A stretch of 64,000 nucleotides of DNA, from assembly GCA_031308135.1 (NCBI GenBank), contig JAHLJT010008756.1:67506026-67570025 (forward strand), written 5' to 3'. Source of the DNA: Acheta domesticus (taxonomy: Eukaryota > Arthropoda > Insecta > Orthoptera > Gryllidae). Shown piece by piece: positions 21,905 through 31,880 of this stretch. A program made the position numbers and the translations under genes. Each line of letters starts with the position of its first letter. Positions within the stretch are counted from its first letter, which is position 1. The notes under the pieces are model-generated. The model worked only from the letters and a program-made list of their open reading frames with translations, was not told the DNA's origin and ran no database searches.

Positions 21905-22210
21905 TATTTCCCTCCAGAGTACCCCTTTGGAAGCGACAATATTTCAATTTTACAAATAACTGCTTTGCTGCTTAAGCAGCTAGATGGGGAAGGGGACTTT
22001 TCTTAATAACTACCTAAATAAAACTTAATTTCACCCCAATCTAATTGTATGGTTAATATGTAAGCGGTTCAGCATACCTAACTTGCCTTTTTTCTTTGCC
22101 CCTTAACAATAAGTAATGTTTTTTTTATTTTGGCTCTCTCTTCTTGGTAATATTTATTTTATTCAAGCATCATTCATACTTATTGCATTACACACATATC
22201 CATTCACTGT
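21905..22210 (+). repeat. Dispersed repeat R1, copy 2
   Basis: Collinear with 13345-13645: TTTCCCTCCAG, TTTGGAAGCGACAA, AACTTAATTTCACC, CATACCTAACTTGCC, TTAACAATAAGTAATG, CATTCATACTTATTGC. It carries no coding frame in common with the other copy. The family is unknown. Confidence 0.55.
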
Positions 22211-23589
22211 CATTGAACGGCATTTTTCCTTTGGCCGCCACAGCACTGACTTAACTCGAAGTGTCTGGATGTGGATGTATACCTTAATTACATTGGTTGG
22301 ATGATACCTTGAATACATTTATTGCCGACATTCAATATATTTTTCTTCCTCGCACCTTTCGTTTAAATAGAAGGACTTAAAGGTTAAAATTCATTCAATG
22401 TGTTAATTACTTTTCATCGTCTTTTATTTCTTATTCAAATTTTGGACGTGAAACCTAGGTTGCATATGTCAAAAATAATCCTATAACGCCTTAATATTTG
22501 AGAAAAACATAGAAATGACAATATTTAACTTTGAAATTTCCACTTCAATTGATGGCTTTCTTTTGTTTGTAAACTAGTTCCAAAAACATGAACGTGCAAA
22601 ATCTGATTCAGGTTGACTTTCCCATTCTGGGCTTTCATTTGCGAATTTTCTTTTACCTAAAATAAAATTTTGTTAATTTTGTGTGCGATTATGATTTTTT
22701 CTGTGTTCTTGTTGTTATCAAAGCAATAAAAATAATCTTAATTAGAATTTTGAAATGCATCTGGAATCAATGAAATTCAATGCTTTTTAATTTGTAAATG
22801 ATCTGAGAATATTTCAGAACATTTGTTCTCTTTAAAACATTAGTTTATTGTACTACTTAAAGGTATGTTACTGCTCTAATTTTTGCCAATCAAAAGAAGG
22901 TTTTTATTCTCAAAAGTATTAATTATGACAGAAGAGAGTTTCAACGCTTACTAATGAGATGATTGATTTACGTTCAGAACAGTACTCCATCGATGAATTT
23001 GCAGTATCGTTTACCGAACAAAGCTTATCCATTTATTCGCGATGTAACAGGAGTGTTCCGCTGATTTGTTATAAATATACAACACAATTAACATTCTTTC
23101 CAATCTTTTTTCTTATAAAAATATTCTCAGTGTGTGTAGGTTTGATAGCAAATTCAGATTTAAATGAGGCCGTCTTAATACAGAAAAATTTTGTAATTTA
23201 TAATGTAAAAATGTTGTAACCCGAGTTCCAACTGCTGGATATGGATACTCGAGTTCCAACTTATGGATAAGAGTTCCAAAATTATGTATTTTAAACAGCA
23301 TACAAAATCATTACACTCTGTCATTTTCAAATGTCCTTCGAATGATACACTTGTATAGTATATGATCGACCACCCACACATATCACGTGGTGTTTCTGAT
23401 ATAGTTATAACTGTTTTCCTGGACTCTTAACATTCCGTTCACCGAACACTTTCAAAGCAATTTTTCTTTGTAAATTTTTCGTTTCACTCAGTCTCGCTCA
23501 AACATGAATGAAACGAACCGAAGAGTAAACCGGATGTTCCGAAAGGAACAGAATTAACAGATTTACTAGAATAGCAAACGCGCTTTCCG
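22211..23589. other. AT-rich noncoding stretch
   Basis: GAGTTCCAAC/GAGTTCCAA recurs three times near 23224-23280 as a short degenerate direct repeat. Nothing else is supported. Confidence 0.45.
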
Positions 23590-23880
23590 GCTTAGGCGCG
23601 GTTTTGTAGGGTGGAAGTTCTTTGAGTATCTGCCGCAGAGTAAGCTCCTCGAACCAAACGACTTTCTCTAAAGGTGCGAATGCGGCGGGCAAGAGGTGAC
23701 AACGCCCTGTGTTCCGCCAGTCGGCACTTGTGGCACCACGGCAACTGGACTTTCCGTTTTCTGTCCCCATTTGTACTCCTAACCCCAGGTTCGGGCAAGT
23801 TCCTAAAGGATGTGCTGTCCTTTTCGCAGAAGTAATGCTCTTTGGCCTGTGCCATTGAAGGGAAAACCAACATGTTTTCA
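23590..23880 (-). other. Moderate-GC unique segment with open minus-strand frames
   Basis: Two minus-strand frames are open (136 codons, 23908-23498, and 93 codons, 23873-23592). The sequence is not simple repeat. I do not recognise a domain; WCHKCRLAEH has two cysteines and a histidine but not a complete zinc-knuckle spacing. It could be an old mobile-element fragment. Confidence 0.25.
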
Positions 23881-23943
23881 AATGGTTAGAATTGAAACGA
23901 GTGGGCAACCTGAGACACGCGTGGTTTTAATTTTTAAATTAAT

Positions 23944-24212
23944 TTAATTATGATTAGCCGACCTGGATAACCGAGGTGACTGTGGACGTTTCGGTCCCAA
24001 AGGTTGCGGGTTCGAGTCATGTTTTGGGCGTGGTTGTTTGTCCCTTGCCTCTCTTGTATGTGTTGTCACGGAAGGCCTCGCGTTCTACTGACCCCAGATC
24101 AGAGGAACCCACAAGTGTGTTGGTGTCTAGTGTATGGTCGAATATGTGTTCCATATGAAGAAAATGGTGACTCTCAGCTGGATAAAGGCCCTTGGAAAAA
24201 AGATTAATTATG
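23944..24212 (+). mobile_element. SINE-B, tRNA-derived, with a 9-bp target-site duplication
   Basis: The element (23953-24203) is flanked by perfect copies of TTAATTATG at 23944-23952 and 24204-24212. Its head resembles a tRNA. An A-box-like segment lies near TGGATAACCGAGGTGACTG, and the B box GGTTCGAGTCA (24009-24019) matches 10 of 11 consensus positions. The body is unrelated to SINE-A. The intact duplication suggests a fairly young or slowly decaying insertion. Confidence 0.85.
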
Positions 24213-24939
24213 TTGTTATTTCTTAATCGTATTGAACATTTACTTTTTTCTTCTCTAACATTTTAATATATTAAATTAACATTCTAGAAACTACTTGAAA
24301 TTTGTCCGATGTTAGTTCAGTATTTAGGATTTTTTAGTATGATCTAATATAATTATTCGAATTTTGCACCTTTCAAAGTGGATTTTATGTGTAAGAACAA
24401 AAAACATGCTTGTTGCTAAGCTGTTATGTCCTGACGTCCAGCACGTGTACTTGATGATGCTCGTATCACTTTGTTCTTCCTGTTCTTGGTTATTAAAAGT
24501 TGTAGAAAAAGGAAGTACTACATAAGGTAAAAATCTTATAACATATCCTAGAAACTAAGAGACAATAGTATTCTTCATACATGGTATTTCCTGCCAAAGG
24601 AAATGGACAAAATGGAAAATTACCAGTTTAAAACTAGATAGTCCACATCGCAATAATGGCATCGCGCGAAGCAAACTATTCACTCATCTCAAACAAATTC
24701 ACTCATCTCAAATCAAAACAGATGTTTTCTACATAGTATATTCATAATGTAATAGGAATTTTGTTTATTACATCCCAGAAAGTAAGAGAAAATATATTTC
24801 TTCATACGTCTTTAATTATTTGTCATAATGAGGAGAACACGCAGTTGAAAATCAGCTGACCCAAATCGTAATAACATGAAGCAAACTTAACGCTCCAGTG
24901 AATTTCAGCGCTCTTTATTTTCCTGGAGCCGCAAACAAA
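24213..24939. other. AT-rich noncoding stretch
   Basis: TATCCTAGAAACTAAGAGA near 24544 and ATCCCAGAAAGTAAGAGA near 24772 sit in similar contexts (TTCTTCATAC follows both; GTCCACATCGCAATAATGG and GACCCAAATCGTAATAACAT come later). This is an old duplication of about 230-bp period. Confidence 0.4.
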
Positions 24940-25270
24940 CGCAGAGCAGAAACCGTTCGAGGGCGCGGTCCAAAAATACCGCCTCGTCCCCGAAGAGCGC
25001 TGCCGGGTCGGGTCGTCGACCGCCGCTGCGACGCGACGGGTCGGCGCCGCACCACGTGAAGCCACGCCCCCGTCGCTCGTCGAGGGTGGCGGGGTACCCG
25101 AGCGCCGCCCGCCCGCCCGCCCGTCCGTCGCCGGCGACGACGGGTTCTCGGAAAGGTAGCCGTCAGCGGACGCCACCCACCAACCTCCCGGGCCTTTTGC
25201 ATACAACTCCCTGCACCCTGCGCACCTGCGCCGCACAGTGGGTCGCGTTCCACCGGGATTTGCGCAGGGC
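24940..25270. other. CpG-rich block
   Basis: Includes CGCCCGCCCGCCCGCCCG near 25109, which gives GGGC runs on the minus strand. Overlapping frames on both strands lack domains. Confidence 0.55.
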
Positions 25271-25904
25271 AAGAATAAACGTGTTCATACAGTAATAAAT
25301 ATATATTACATGAAAAGATGCAGAAATAAAAATTAATTAAATAATAAGTGTACAAGTAAATACGTATAAACTTATGTAATTAGATAATAAATAAATGTAT
25401 GCATAACAAACATATTAAAGACACTTGAGAGTAGTATATTTTTTTCAATTGGAACTTGAGAACCACTGTCTTCGTCGCTACTGGAGTTAAAACTTTGCTC
25501 TTGTAATCAGAACAACAATTTACTCTCTTAGGCCATAAATTATTGTTATTGTTTTAATAATAAAATTATTAAATAACATTTCACAATGCAATTTCAGAGC
25601 GATTGCATACTTTAGAAGGAGCTACTGTATTAATAACAAAATTGGAAGTATTTAATTAATAATGTTTATTAAAGTCAGTTGCATCTTGTGGAATGACGGT
25701 AGAAATAATGACGAAATATCTTCGTTCTGTGCGTAAAAGTAAAGTCATTTGAAAATGTCATAACACTTTCTGCTATGAAGAAATGAAATTAATTTGTTAA
25801 TGAAAAAACACCACTGCTTATGTTTTGTTGTATTACATTATACATGTTTATACTTTTAAATTTTTGATTGTATACTTAAACATTTTGCGCTTTGGATTTA
25901 AACA
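25271..25904. other. AT-rich noncoding stretch
   Basis: Nothing recognised. Confidence 0.5.
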
Positions 25905-26045
25905 GAACTGCTCTTGACGTAAATCAGATGTTACAGTGTCATCCAGTCGGGAGATTGAGAACAATTCAATGATGTCACTGTAGGTGACGTGTAAGCTTCC
26001 GATTGGATGACACCGTAACAGCTGTTTTACGTGAAGGACAGCTCT
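25905..26045. mobile_element. Fold-back MITE
   Basis: Two inverted arms of about 45 bp flank a spacer of about 45 bp. The left arm has GACGTAAATCAGATGTTACA, then GTGTCATCCAGTCGGGAG. The reverse complement of the right arm has CACGTAAAACAGCTGTTACG, then GTGTCATCCAATCGGAAG. No protein is encoded. A target-site duplication is not clear. Confidence 0.75.
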
Positions 26046-26300
26046 AAAAATATCGTAGTATAAGTGCTCTTCTAGTGTTCATGTTGGCCCACTGGGCCGC
26101 TGCCAAAGACGTCGTCTCCTTGGCGTACCTGCTCGAAGAATCCGGGAAACGGCGACTGACAGGATGCATCCGAGCACCTCCATCGCCTTTGCTTCTGTGA
26201 CCACCGCCTCTGTCACCATTAGCACTCTAGCTGTCTCTGCCGGTGTGCATTGTTCAGCCAGGTGTGCCAGACCCAGACCGGTGCTACTATGAGGTTTCTT
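26046..26300. other. Unique moderate-GC segment beside the fold-back element
   Basis: Short coding-like stretches are visible on both strands. On + one reads MLAHWAAAKDVVSLAYLLEE. On - one reads TARVLMVTEAVVTEAKAMEV. They overlap antisense, so at most one can be real. It could be a transposon ORF relic linked to the neighbouring MITE. Not recognised. Confidence 0.2.
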
Positions 26301-26898
26301 GAAGCACGTCTTTATTCTTCAGTGATGAGGTGCCAGAACATTTCTTTCATTACATGAGAGAAATATTGTTCTTAGGAACCTACGTACTGAGGGGTAGAAC
26401 AAACAGCAAAAGTAGCTGATCTTGGAGTTATCTTCCATTCGTTTTCCAGTATTCTTTAATTTACTGGTGTTTATTCACTGTACTATATTGGATTCATTCA
26501 TTTGCGACATTCGTGACTTACGAGTGAATATAGCAAGTGTTATTGCTTTAATAGGAATGAATGGTGCCATGTAACAATTTATTTACATTTATTCACAGTC
26601 CAATGTACATTGAAAATAAATATAATCATTGAATTTTGCGTAGCTAAAAGAGAAATAATATTACGAAATATCAAGAAGATGATAAACGAAACATTACAAC
26701 TATTCAGTTAATTACTGTTAATGACCCACTTATTGAAAATAATTTAACAGAAAGTGTATTCTGGGACATAATATTTTAAGTGTATTTTTTACCATTACAA
26801 ATAGGAATAGGTGATGTTCGAAAGGCGGATTCTTTTACCTGTGATTTCTTTTCGATTTTATAGCATGTCGAGACCAAGAATGCGACTTGTAGACGATC
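26301..26898. other. AT-rich noncoding stretch
   Basis: Nothing recognised. Confidence 0.5.
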
Positions 26899-27234
26899 CT
26901 ACGTGCAGCGAAAGACATACATACGTCGTTTTGTAAAAAAAAAAACGCACACAATCAGTGGCAAGCATGTAAGAACAGCAACAAACGCGTAAGAAATCGC
27001 AAACGCGGTCCACAAAACAGTGCATTCCAGCCATGATGAAGTCAAATCACACGTCTCTGCTTCGTCGGGCAGTCCATCCAGACTTAACGTCCCCACATAT
27101 CCGCCCTGTCCCTCTCCCCCGTCCCGCGACGCGCACGTGGCTCGCTTGTTTCTCGAGAAAACATTGCCGTCCGCCTGGCTGATGGAAGAGTGCGTTATTT
27201 CGGCAGCCTGACTACCGGAGGCGCCACAGCACAT
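26899..27234 (-). other. 111-codon open frame with a possible membrane segment
   Basis: An ATG-initiated minus-strand frame in non-repetitive, moderate-GC DNA. The first 70 residues are hydrophilic. Then comes a hydrophobic stretch of about 30 residues (about 72-101; AFVAVLTCLPLIVCVFFF), followed by TKRRMY, as in a single membrane span with a positive cytoplasmic end. The Phe run comes from a T10 tract, so part of the hydrophobicity may be trivial. No family is recognised and no splice or promoter evidence is visible. Probably chance. Confidence 0.2.
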
Positions 27235-28649
27235 GACTGGATATCACTTGACCAATGACTCTGTGACTCCCTTTAAGATATTCGTAGAGATGTGTATAAT
27301 GATGGTTCCGAGTGTTGTGGTATAGCCAGTTGCTTGTACAATTGATGGAAACTGTTTTTTAGATATGTCGGAGAAAGAAAAAATTCTGATCGGCATTTTC
27401 GCTATTTTGTGACTCCTTTTCTTATTCAAATTGTTGGATGATGTAAGGTCAGTCCCCTGAAACAATGATTTTATTCATCTTGAGTAATCGTGATTAATGT
27501 AATTTTCTTTGTGATTTATTCCGAAGCAAGTGAATTTAGCTTGTTGGACAGTTTCACCGTCCTTGTATAATTAATTATATCAGATTTCACCTGAAATCTT
27601 TTCTGAACTGTTATAATATTAATTATGAATAGTATGAAATGAATAACACAGCTATGTGATGACATGTGCCTAGACACATTAAAAAAATTTTAAAAATACT
27701 TTGTTAAATGTAATAATCTAGATAATTAATTATTAATAGATTTAAAAGGTGCGTTAATGCCTTTAAAATTTTCTAAGATTAAGACTAGATTATAACTTTC
27801 TTCTGGGACATTTACCGGTGAACGTTTCTCGTGTTTGACTTCTACAAAATCCAATTTTCTTTGTTTACTTTATCGTAAATTATCTTGAACTGTCTCTTGG
27901 ATGTAAATTTTGCAAATTCTAAGTTAATATTTCTCTTTTTGTTACTTGACGTGACAATTGCAAATTATGGTATTTCAACACATGTGCGTGTACATTATTT
28001 TGATATCTTTTTTCAATGCCTATTACAGAACATAACATTCTCGCACAACGTACAAATACAATTTATAATCTAAAATTATCCTAATACTATTAGAAAATAA
28101 TTGAACTCAGGAATTCAAATCAACTTGTTGTTGTGGATGATTATGGGATGAAACTGACGAAAGAAGATGATACAACGAGCACAACCTTCTTTCGGTGCAT
28201 AATCTTCCACTACAACATTTCGTCGGAATACAAGAGAAACTCACTAAGTCCATTTGTGATGTATATAAGTTATTTACGTTGGTAGGTCGAATTGTTTCTA
28301 TTCTTTTCACTAATGAATTCATTGAAGTTTTGGAGTTCTAAATTGTAATAAATAAATGATTATTTCCTTTTATAACTGAGTCACAGCGTAAATGTGCAGG
28401 AAATAGTTATTTTTAGATTTGATTTTTTCTCTTAAAAGCTATTTTACAAATTGAAGTGCCAGTTACAGTATACTGTTTGTGTCCTATCTAAAAGTATATT
28501 GAGATGGCAGATTTATATAATCATTTTCAATTTGTTTCATCTAGAAACACTTTTTTTTAACTTACTGCCTTCCAGTTCCATACCGACGACGTAGACGTTG
28601 GTCAAACAATACTCAGCAAGCAGCTTGAGAGGGAAGAAAACGCGCCTGG
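27235..28649. other. AT-rich noncoding stretch
   Basis: More than 1.4 kb without a recognisable feature. Confidence 0.5.
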
Positions 28650-29000
28650 CCTTCCATCGACAGCCGTGATAAACGTAACATGGGGCGCACGCGCTCGTTG
28701 TTTGTCGTGAGCGCGTCCCCGTGAACGACGAGGCGAGGAGCCTCTCCCCTCCTCATGCGGCGGAGGCGCCACGTGCCGGGCATGGAATGTGAATTATTTG
28801 TAAATCAAACCGAGCGTCCCTGCCGAGTGGATGGTTTCATTAGGCCCCAGCCTCCCTGAGGGCACGCGGAGCGGAGAGGAGTCGCAGGGCGCGCCAAAGG
28901 GGCCAGCGAAGTAGAACGGCACGGCGCGGGGGGGGGGAGCGAGGCGTGTTTGCAGGGCGGCGGCAGCTCAGGGCCTGCTCTTGGGGAAGGGGGTATAGTG
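28650..29000. promoter_or_regulatory. CpG-rich segment with an AT core, candidate regulatory element
   Basis: GC-rich flanks surround GAATTATTTGTAAATCAAAC (about 28791-28810), which includes a forkhead-like TGTAAA motif. GAGTGGATGGTTTCATTAGG follows. There is no simple repeat apart from a G9 run near 28930, and no open frame of note. The enhancer reading is inference. Confidence 0.25.
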
Positions 29001-29520
29001 AAATAACACTCCCTCCCGAATCATAGACCGTTCTTGGGGGAAGGGGCTGCGGAAAAATGTAGAGGATTTTAAAAATAATGATTCATTACAGAAATACTTC
29101 AAACGATATATTATTTGTGATGTTATTTAATAATTGTCATAATCAACATATTTTTTAAAATATAGTATTCGAAAAGTTGCCTCTGATTCAAACTATAACT
29201 CGTACAAACCGTAGAACAAGTAGGAATATTTATAAATTTCTTTTAAGATGTTTTATTTTCAAATTATTTATATAGAAAAAAAACAAATTTAAATAATAAC
29301 GTATATAGTGTATAAATATGTCGTAAATAAATATAATCGTTATAAAAGTTGTTTCCATTAATGAAAAGATTAATTAGTCTTGTAAAATGTCACCCTTTCT
29401 TAAAGTCTCATTTCTGAAGTCTCAGTTGTTATGTATAGGTCGGACATGAGGGGCCCTGGGCACAATGTTGTGACATAACTTTTGCTTATGAATCAAAGAT
29501 TCCAGTTAGGTACATGTTTC
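29001..29520. other. AT-rich noncoding stretch
   Basis: Nothing recognised. Confidence 0.5.
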
Positions 29521-30015
29521 GTGTGCGTGCGTGATCGATCGCCCATGTGTGCGAATGCTTGAGTTTGTGCGTACGCTTGTGCGCTTTATGTAATTTTGGT
29601 TTTCACTCCTTTCTTGCCTCTGTTTCAGGTAACTACATCGTTCAGATTTGCCTTAAGGATTGCATTCAGTAATACCCTTACAGTGCACTCAGTGGAAAGA
29701 CTATGCTATTTGTAAGAACTTTTTTTTACGTTTTCAGAATCAGTGAATAATTCAGTTTTATATAATATGCATTAATTAAAGTAACCGAATATTCATGATT
29801 TTATTTTAGATAATTACATATTTCAGAACTGTTAACATTTATTACTGACTTTGAAATTTCAGAATTGTAATTAAGCGCTGTGAAAACTATTGTTCTGCAA
29901 TATCACTTTCAATGTCTGGCTACTTTTACAAGGAATAAAATTGCTTTGTTTGAAATCCTTGGGTTAAGTGACGATAGTGACAGTCCTTGGTTTGCGATCG
30001 ATCACGCACGCACAC
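29521..30015. mobile_element. 495-bp segment bounded by a perfect 22-bp inverted repeat
   Basis: Positions 29521-29542 (starting GTGTGCGTGC, ending GATCGATCGC) recur exactly in reverse complement at 29994-30015. Twenty-two perfect bases 450 bp apart, in AT-rich DNA, are unlikely by chance, although the arm has some GTGC repetition. The interior is AT-rich and has no ORF. It may be a non-autonomous DNA element, but no target duplication is clear. Confidence 0.45.
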
Positions 30016-30490
30016 AAACGTGAGCAGAAAAGGTTTGGGTGAAATCCTTGGATGAGTTGTGTGAAATTTTCTGAAGAACATTAGGTTTTTGTAAGTTCAA
30101 AGCGACAATATTACGACTTAAAATCAATTGCGTTCTTGAGATCGTAGATCAATTATTTGTCCTAATTATGAGCAGTCATGACAAAGTATTCAATAAAATA
30201 TGTAAATTGTGAATATATACGTAATTGGTTTGGAAATATATAAGAGGATTTATGTATTTTATTTAGTAATTGTTTTCATGTCATGAACCCACTCTCTAAC
30301 TTCTTTATGCTCTTTAACTCCTTTCATATTTTAAATATTTGATTTTCCATCTACCACCTTTTTAATCTTATTCAAACAAAACTATGTTTGTGGGAATTAT
30401 ATACGAACATAGTTCGTTCACCGAGTTAAATAGTTTATCAAATGAGTGCATAAAACTAAATGTTTTAGGAAAGGTTGAACTGATATCGAC
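30016..30490. other. AT-rich noncoding stretch
   Basis: Nothing recognised. ATGTTTTAG at 30460-30468 would be a possible splice acceptor for the segment that follows. Confidence 0.4.
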
Positions 30491-30578
30491 ATGCCATTTG
30501 TGTTTCACGATGGTTATCTGGAGGCGCCTTTTGAAGAAGAAGAAGAACAAGAACAAGAAGAAGAAGATGAAGAAGAAG
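30491..30578 (+). CDS. Candidate short acidic coding exon
   Basis: From ATG at 30491 the frame reads MPFVFHDGYLEAPFEEEEEQ, then QEQ/EEED acidic residues, and reaches GAAGAAG|GTATGA at 30578/30579, a strong donor-like site. A possible acceptor (ATGTTTTAG) lies about 22 bp before the ATG. If unspliced, the frame ends about 11 codons later. Against it, the acidic part is a decayed GAA microsatellite, the exon is tiny and no partner exon was found. No family recognised. Confidence 0.22.
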
Positions 30579-30879
30579 GTATGAATGGCGAATCAACGAT
30601 TGTAATATATTAGTCATTTTCGAACCCTCCACATAGCATCGACTCCTAAAAGAAATGACATTTATTTTGAAGCAATATAGCATCTGTTATACTGAAGTTA
30701 GTTCACTGCTTAATCTCGTGTAAGGGACAACCAGTTTGAAATATTAAACCAGAATAACAGTTAATTTGGAATGACAATGAAATATACTGTCATTTTATTC
30801 ATCCAATTTCAGTTATTAACAATTCAACCGACGTATTCCTCTGACCCACTCCCTGAATGTCACTGTAGCGGTCCATTAA
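30579..30879. other. Noncoding stretch
   Basis: AT-rich; nothing recognised. Confidence 0.45.
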
Positions 30880-31128
30880 TGGTCAGAACCTCCGCGGCGA
30901 GCTGTTCAATCTGTGACGCCCGGCAACACCGCCCTCGCCGTCTCCTCGCAGCCTTTCCCCGCGTCCGCCCCTCGCGATGTATGCGGGTCATGATGCCCTG
31001 CGGGCGCGCGGCGTGTGGAGGCCACGCGTGGAGTGCCCTGCCGCCGCCAGCGCCGCTCCCATCGCCATCTCCCAGTTGCCACCACCGGCGTTTCCAAGCC
31101 ATCCTCGCCCCCAATCTTAGTCGAACTC
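30880..31128. other. CpG-rich block
   Basis: GC-rich sequence of ordinary complexity. The frames (122 codons + from 30771; 84 codons -) have no recognised domain. Confidence 0.5.
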
Positions 31129-31636
31129 AAGGGGAATAACGCTGGCGATGGATATTTCTATAACTGTGGCAGTTGACTTATTGGTGTAGGGTAGGGAGAA
31201 TATGAGCCAAAATGAGTGTTTTATGTTGGGAGCCCAAAAGAGAGTATTGATTTTGGGAAAGTCAACTATGAGGTCATTCATCCAGTAAGAGTAGTGCGTG
31301 TTACACCAGGGAGGATGGCACTTTTTGTCCTCTTCTGGAACGTGAGCGGTGATCTACATGTCAGCTTGCGGAATTCACAAGGTCGATCACAAGGGGAATA
31401 ACGCTGGTGATGGATATTTTTGTAACTAAGGCAGTTGATTTATTAGTGTATGGTAGGGAGAATATGAGCCAAAATGAGTCTTTTATGTTGGAAGCCCATA
31501 AGAGAGTATTGATTTTGGAAAAGTTAACTACTGAGATCGTTAATCCAGTAAGTGTAGTGCGTGTTACACCAGGGAGGATGGCACTGTTCGTCTTCTGGAA
31601 CGCGAGCGGTGACCTAAGTCAGCTTGCGGAATTTTC
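31129..31636. repeat. 262-bp tandem duplication with a breakpoint inside a SINE
   Basis: AAGGGGAATAACGCTGG starts both units (31129 and 31391). Landmarks such as GGGAGAATATGAGCCAAAAT and GTGTTACACCAGGGAGGATG recur at 262 bp. The right part of each unit (31253-31385 and 31515-31636) is the 3' portion of a minus-strand SINE-A. The duplication therefore copied the SINE's 3' end. Units differ by scattered substitutions and small indels. Confidence 0.92.
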
Positions 31637-31880
31637 TCCCCTCCAAGCATTTCTTCCAGTGGAGCATCTCTATCGGTACAAGCTCTCAACTCCCGATTGG
31701 TCTCGCGACGTGGGTGGTAGCACGTAGCATGTAAGTGTAAGTGCATGTAAGGGGAAAAGAGAGGACAGGAAGAGGTAGAAAAGAATACGCGCGAATCATG
31801 GCCTGCGAGTTGGGATGCTACTATCGTGGAAACCATGAAAAACTGGCGAACAGACGCAGAAGAAAATTGTGAAGTTCCCA
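31515..31880 (-). mobile_element. SINE-A copy 4, minus strand, diverged
   Basis: Diverged but collinear with the family: TTAATCCAGTAAGTGTAGTG (family TTAGTCCCACAAGTGTAGAG), TCTTCCAGTGGAGCATC, ACAAGCTCTCAACTCCCGAT, TGGTCTCGCG, AGAGGACAGGAAGAGG and TGAAAAACTGGCGAACAGAC. The head is missing. The 3' end is duplicated in the preceding tandem unit. Confidence 0.75.

Noticed and set aside
26899..27234. Small membrane protein gene
   Set aside because: Kept only as a low-confidence frame. Part of the hydrophobic stretch is a T10 run and nothing supports expression.
31407..31727. 106-codon + frame with a protein-like sequence (RVTPGRMALFVFWNASGD)
   Set aside because: The segment is antisense to SINE-A and part of the tandem duplication. 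The other unit is interrupted by stops.
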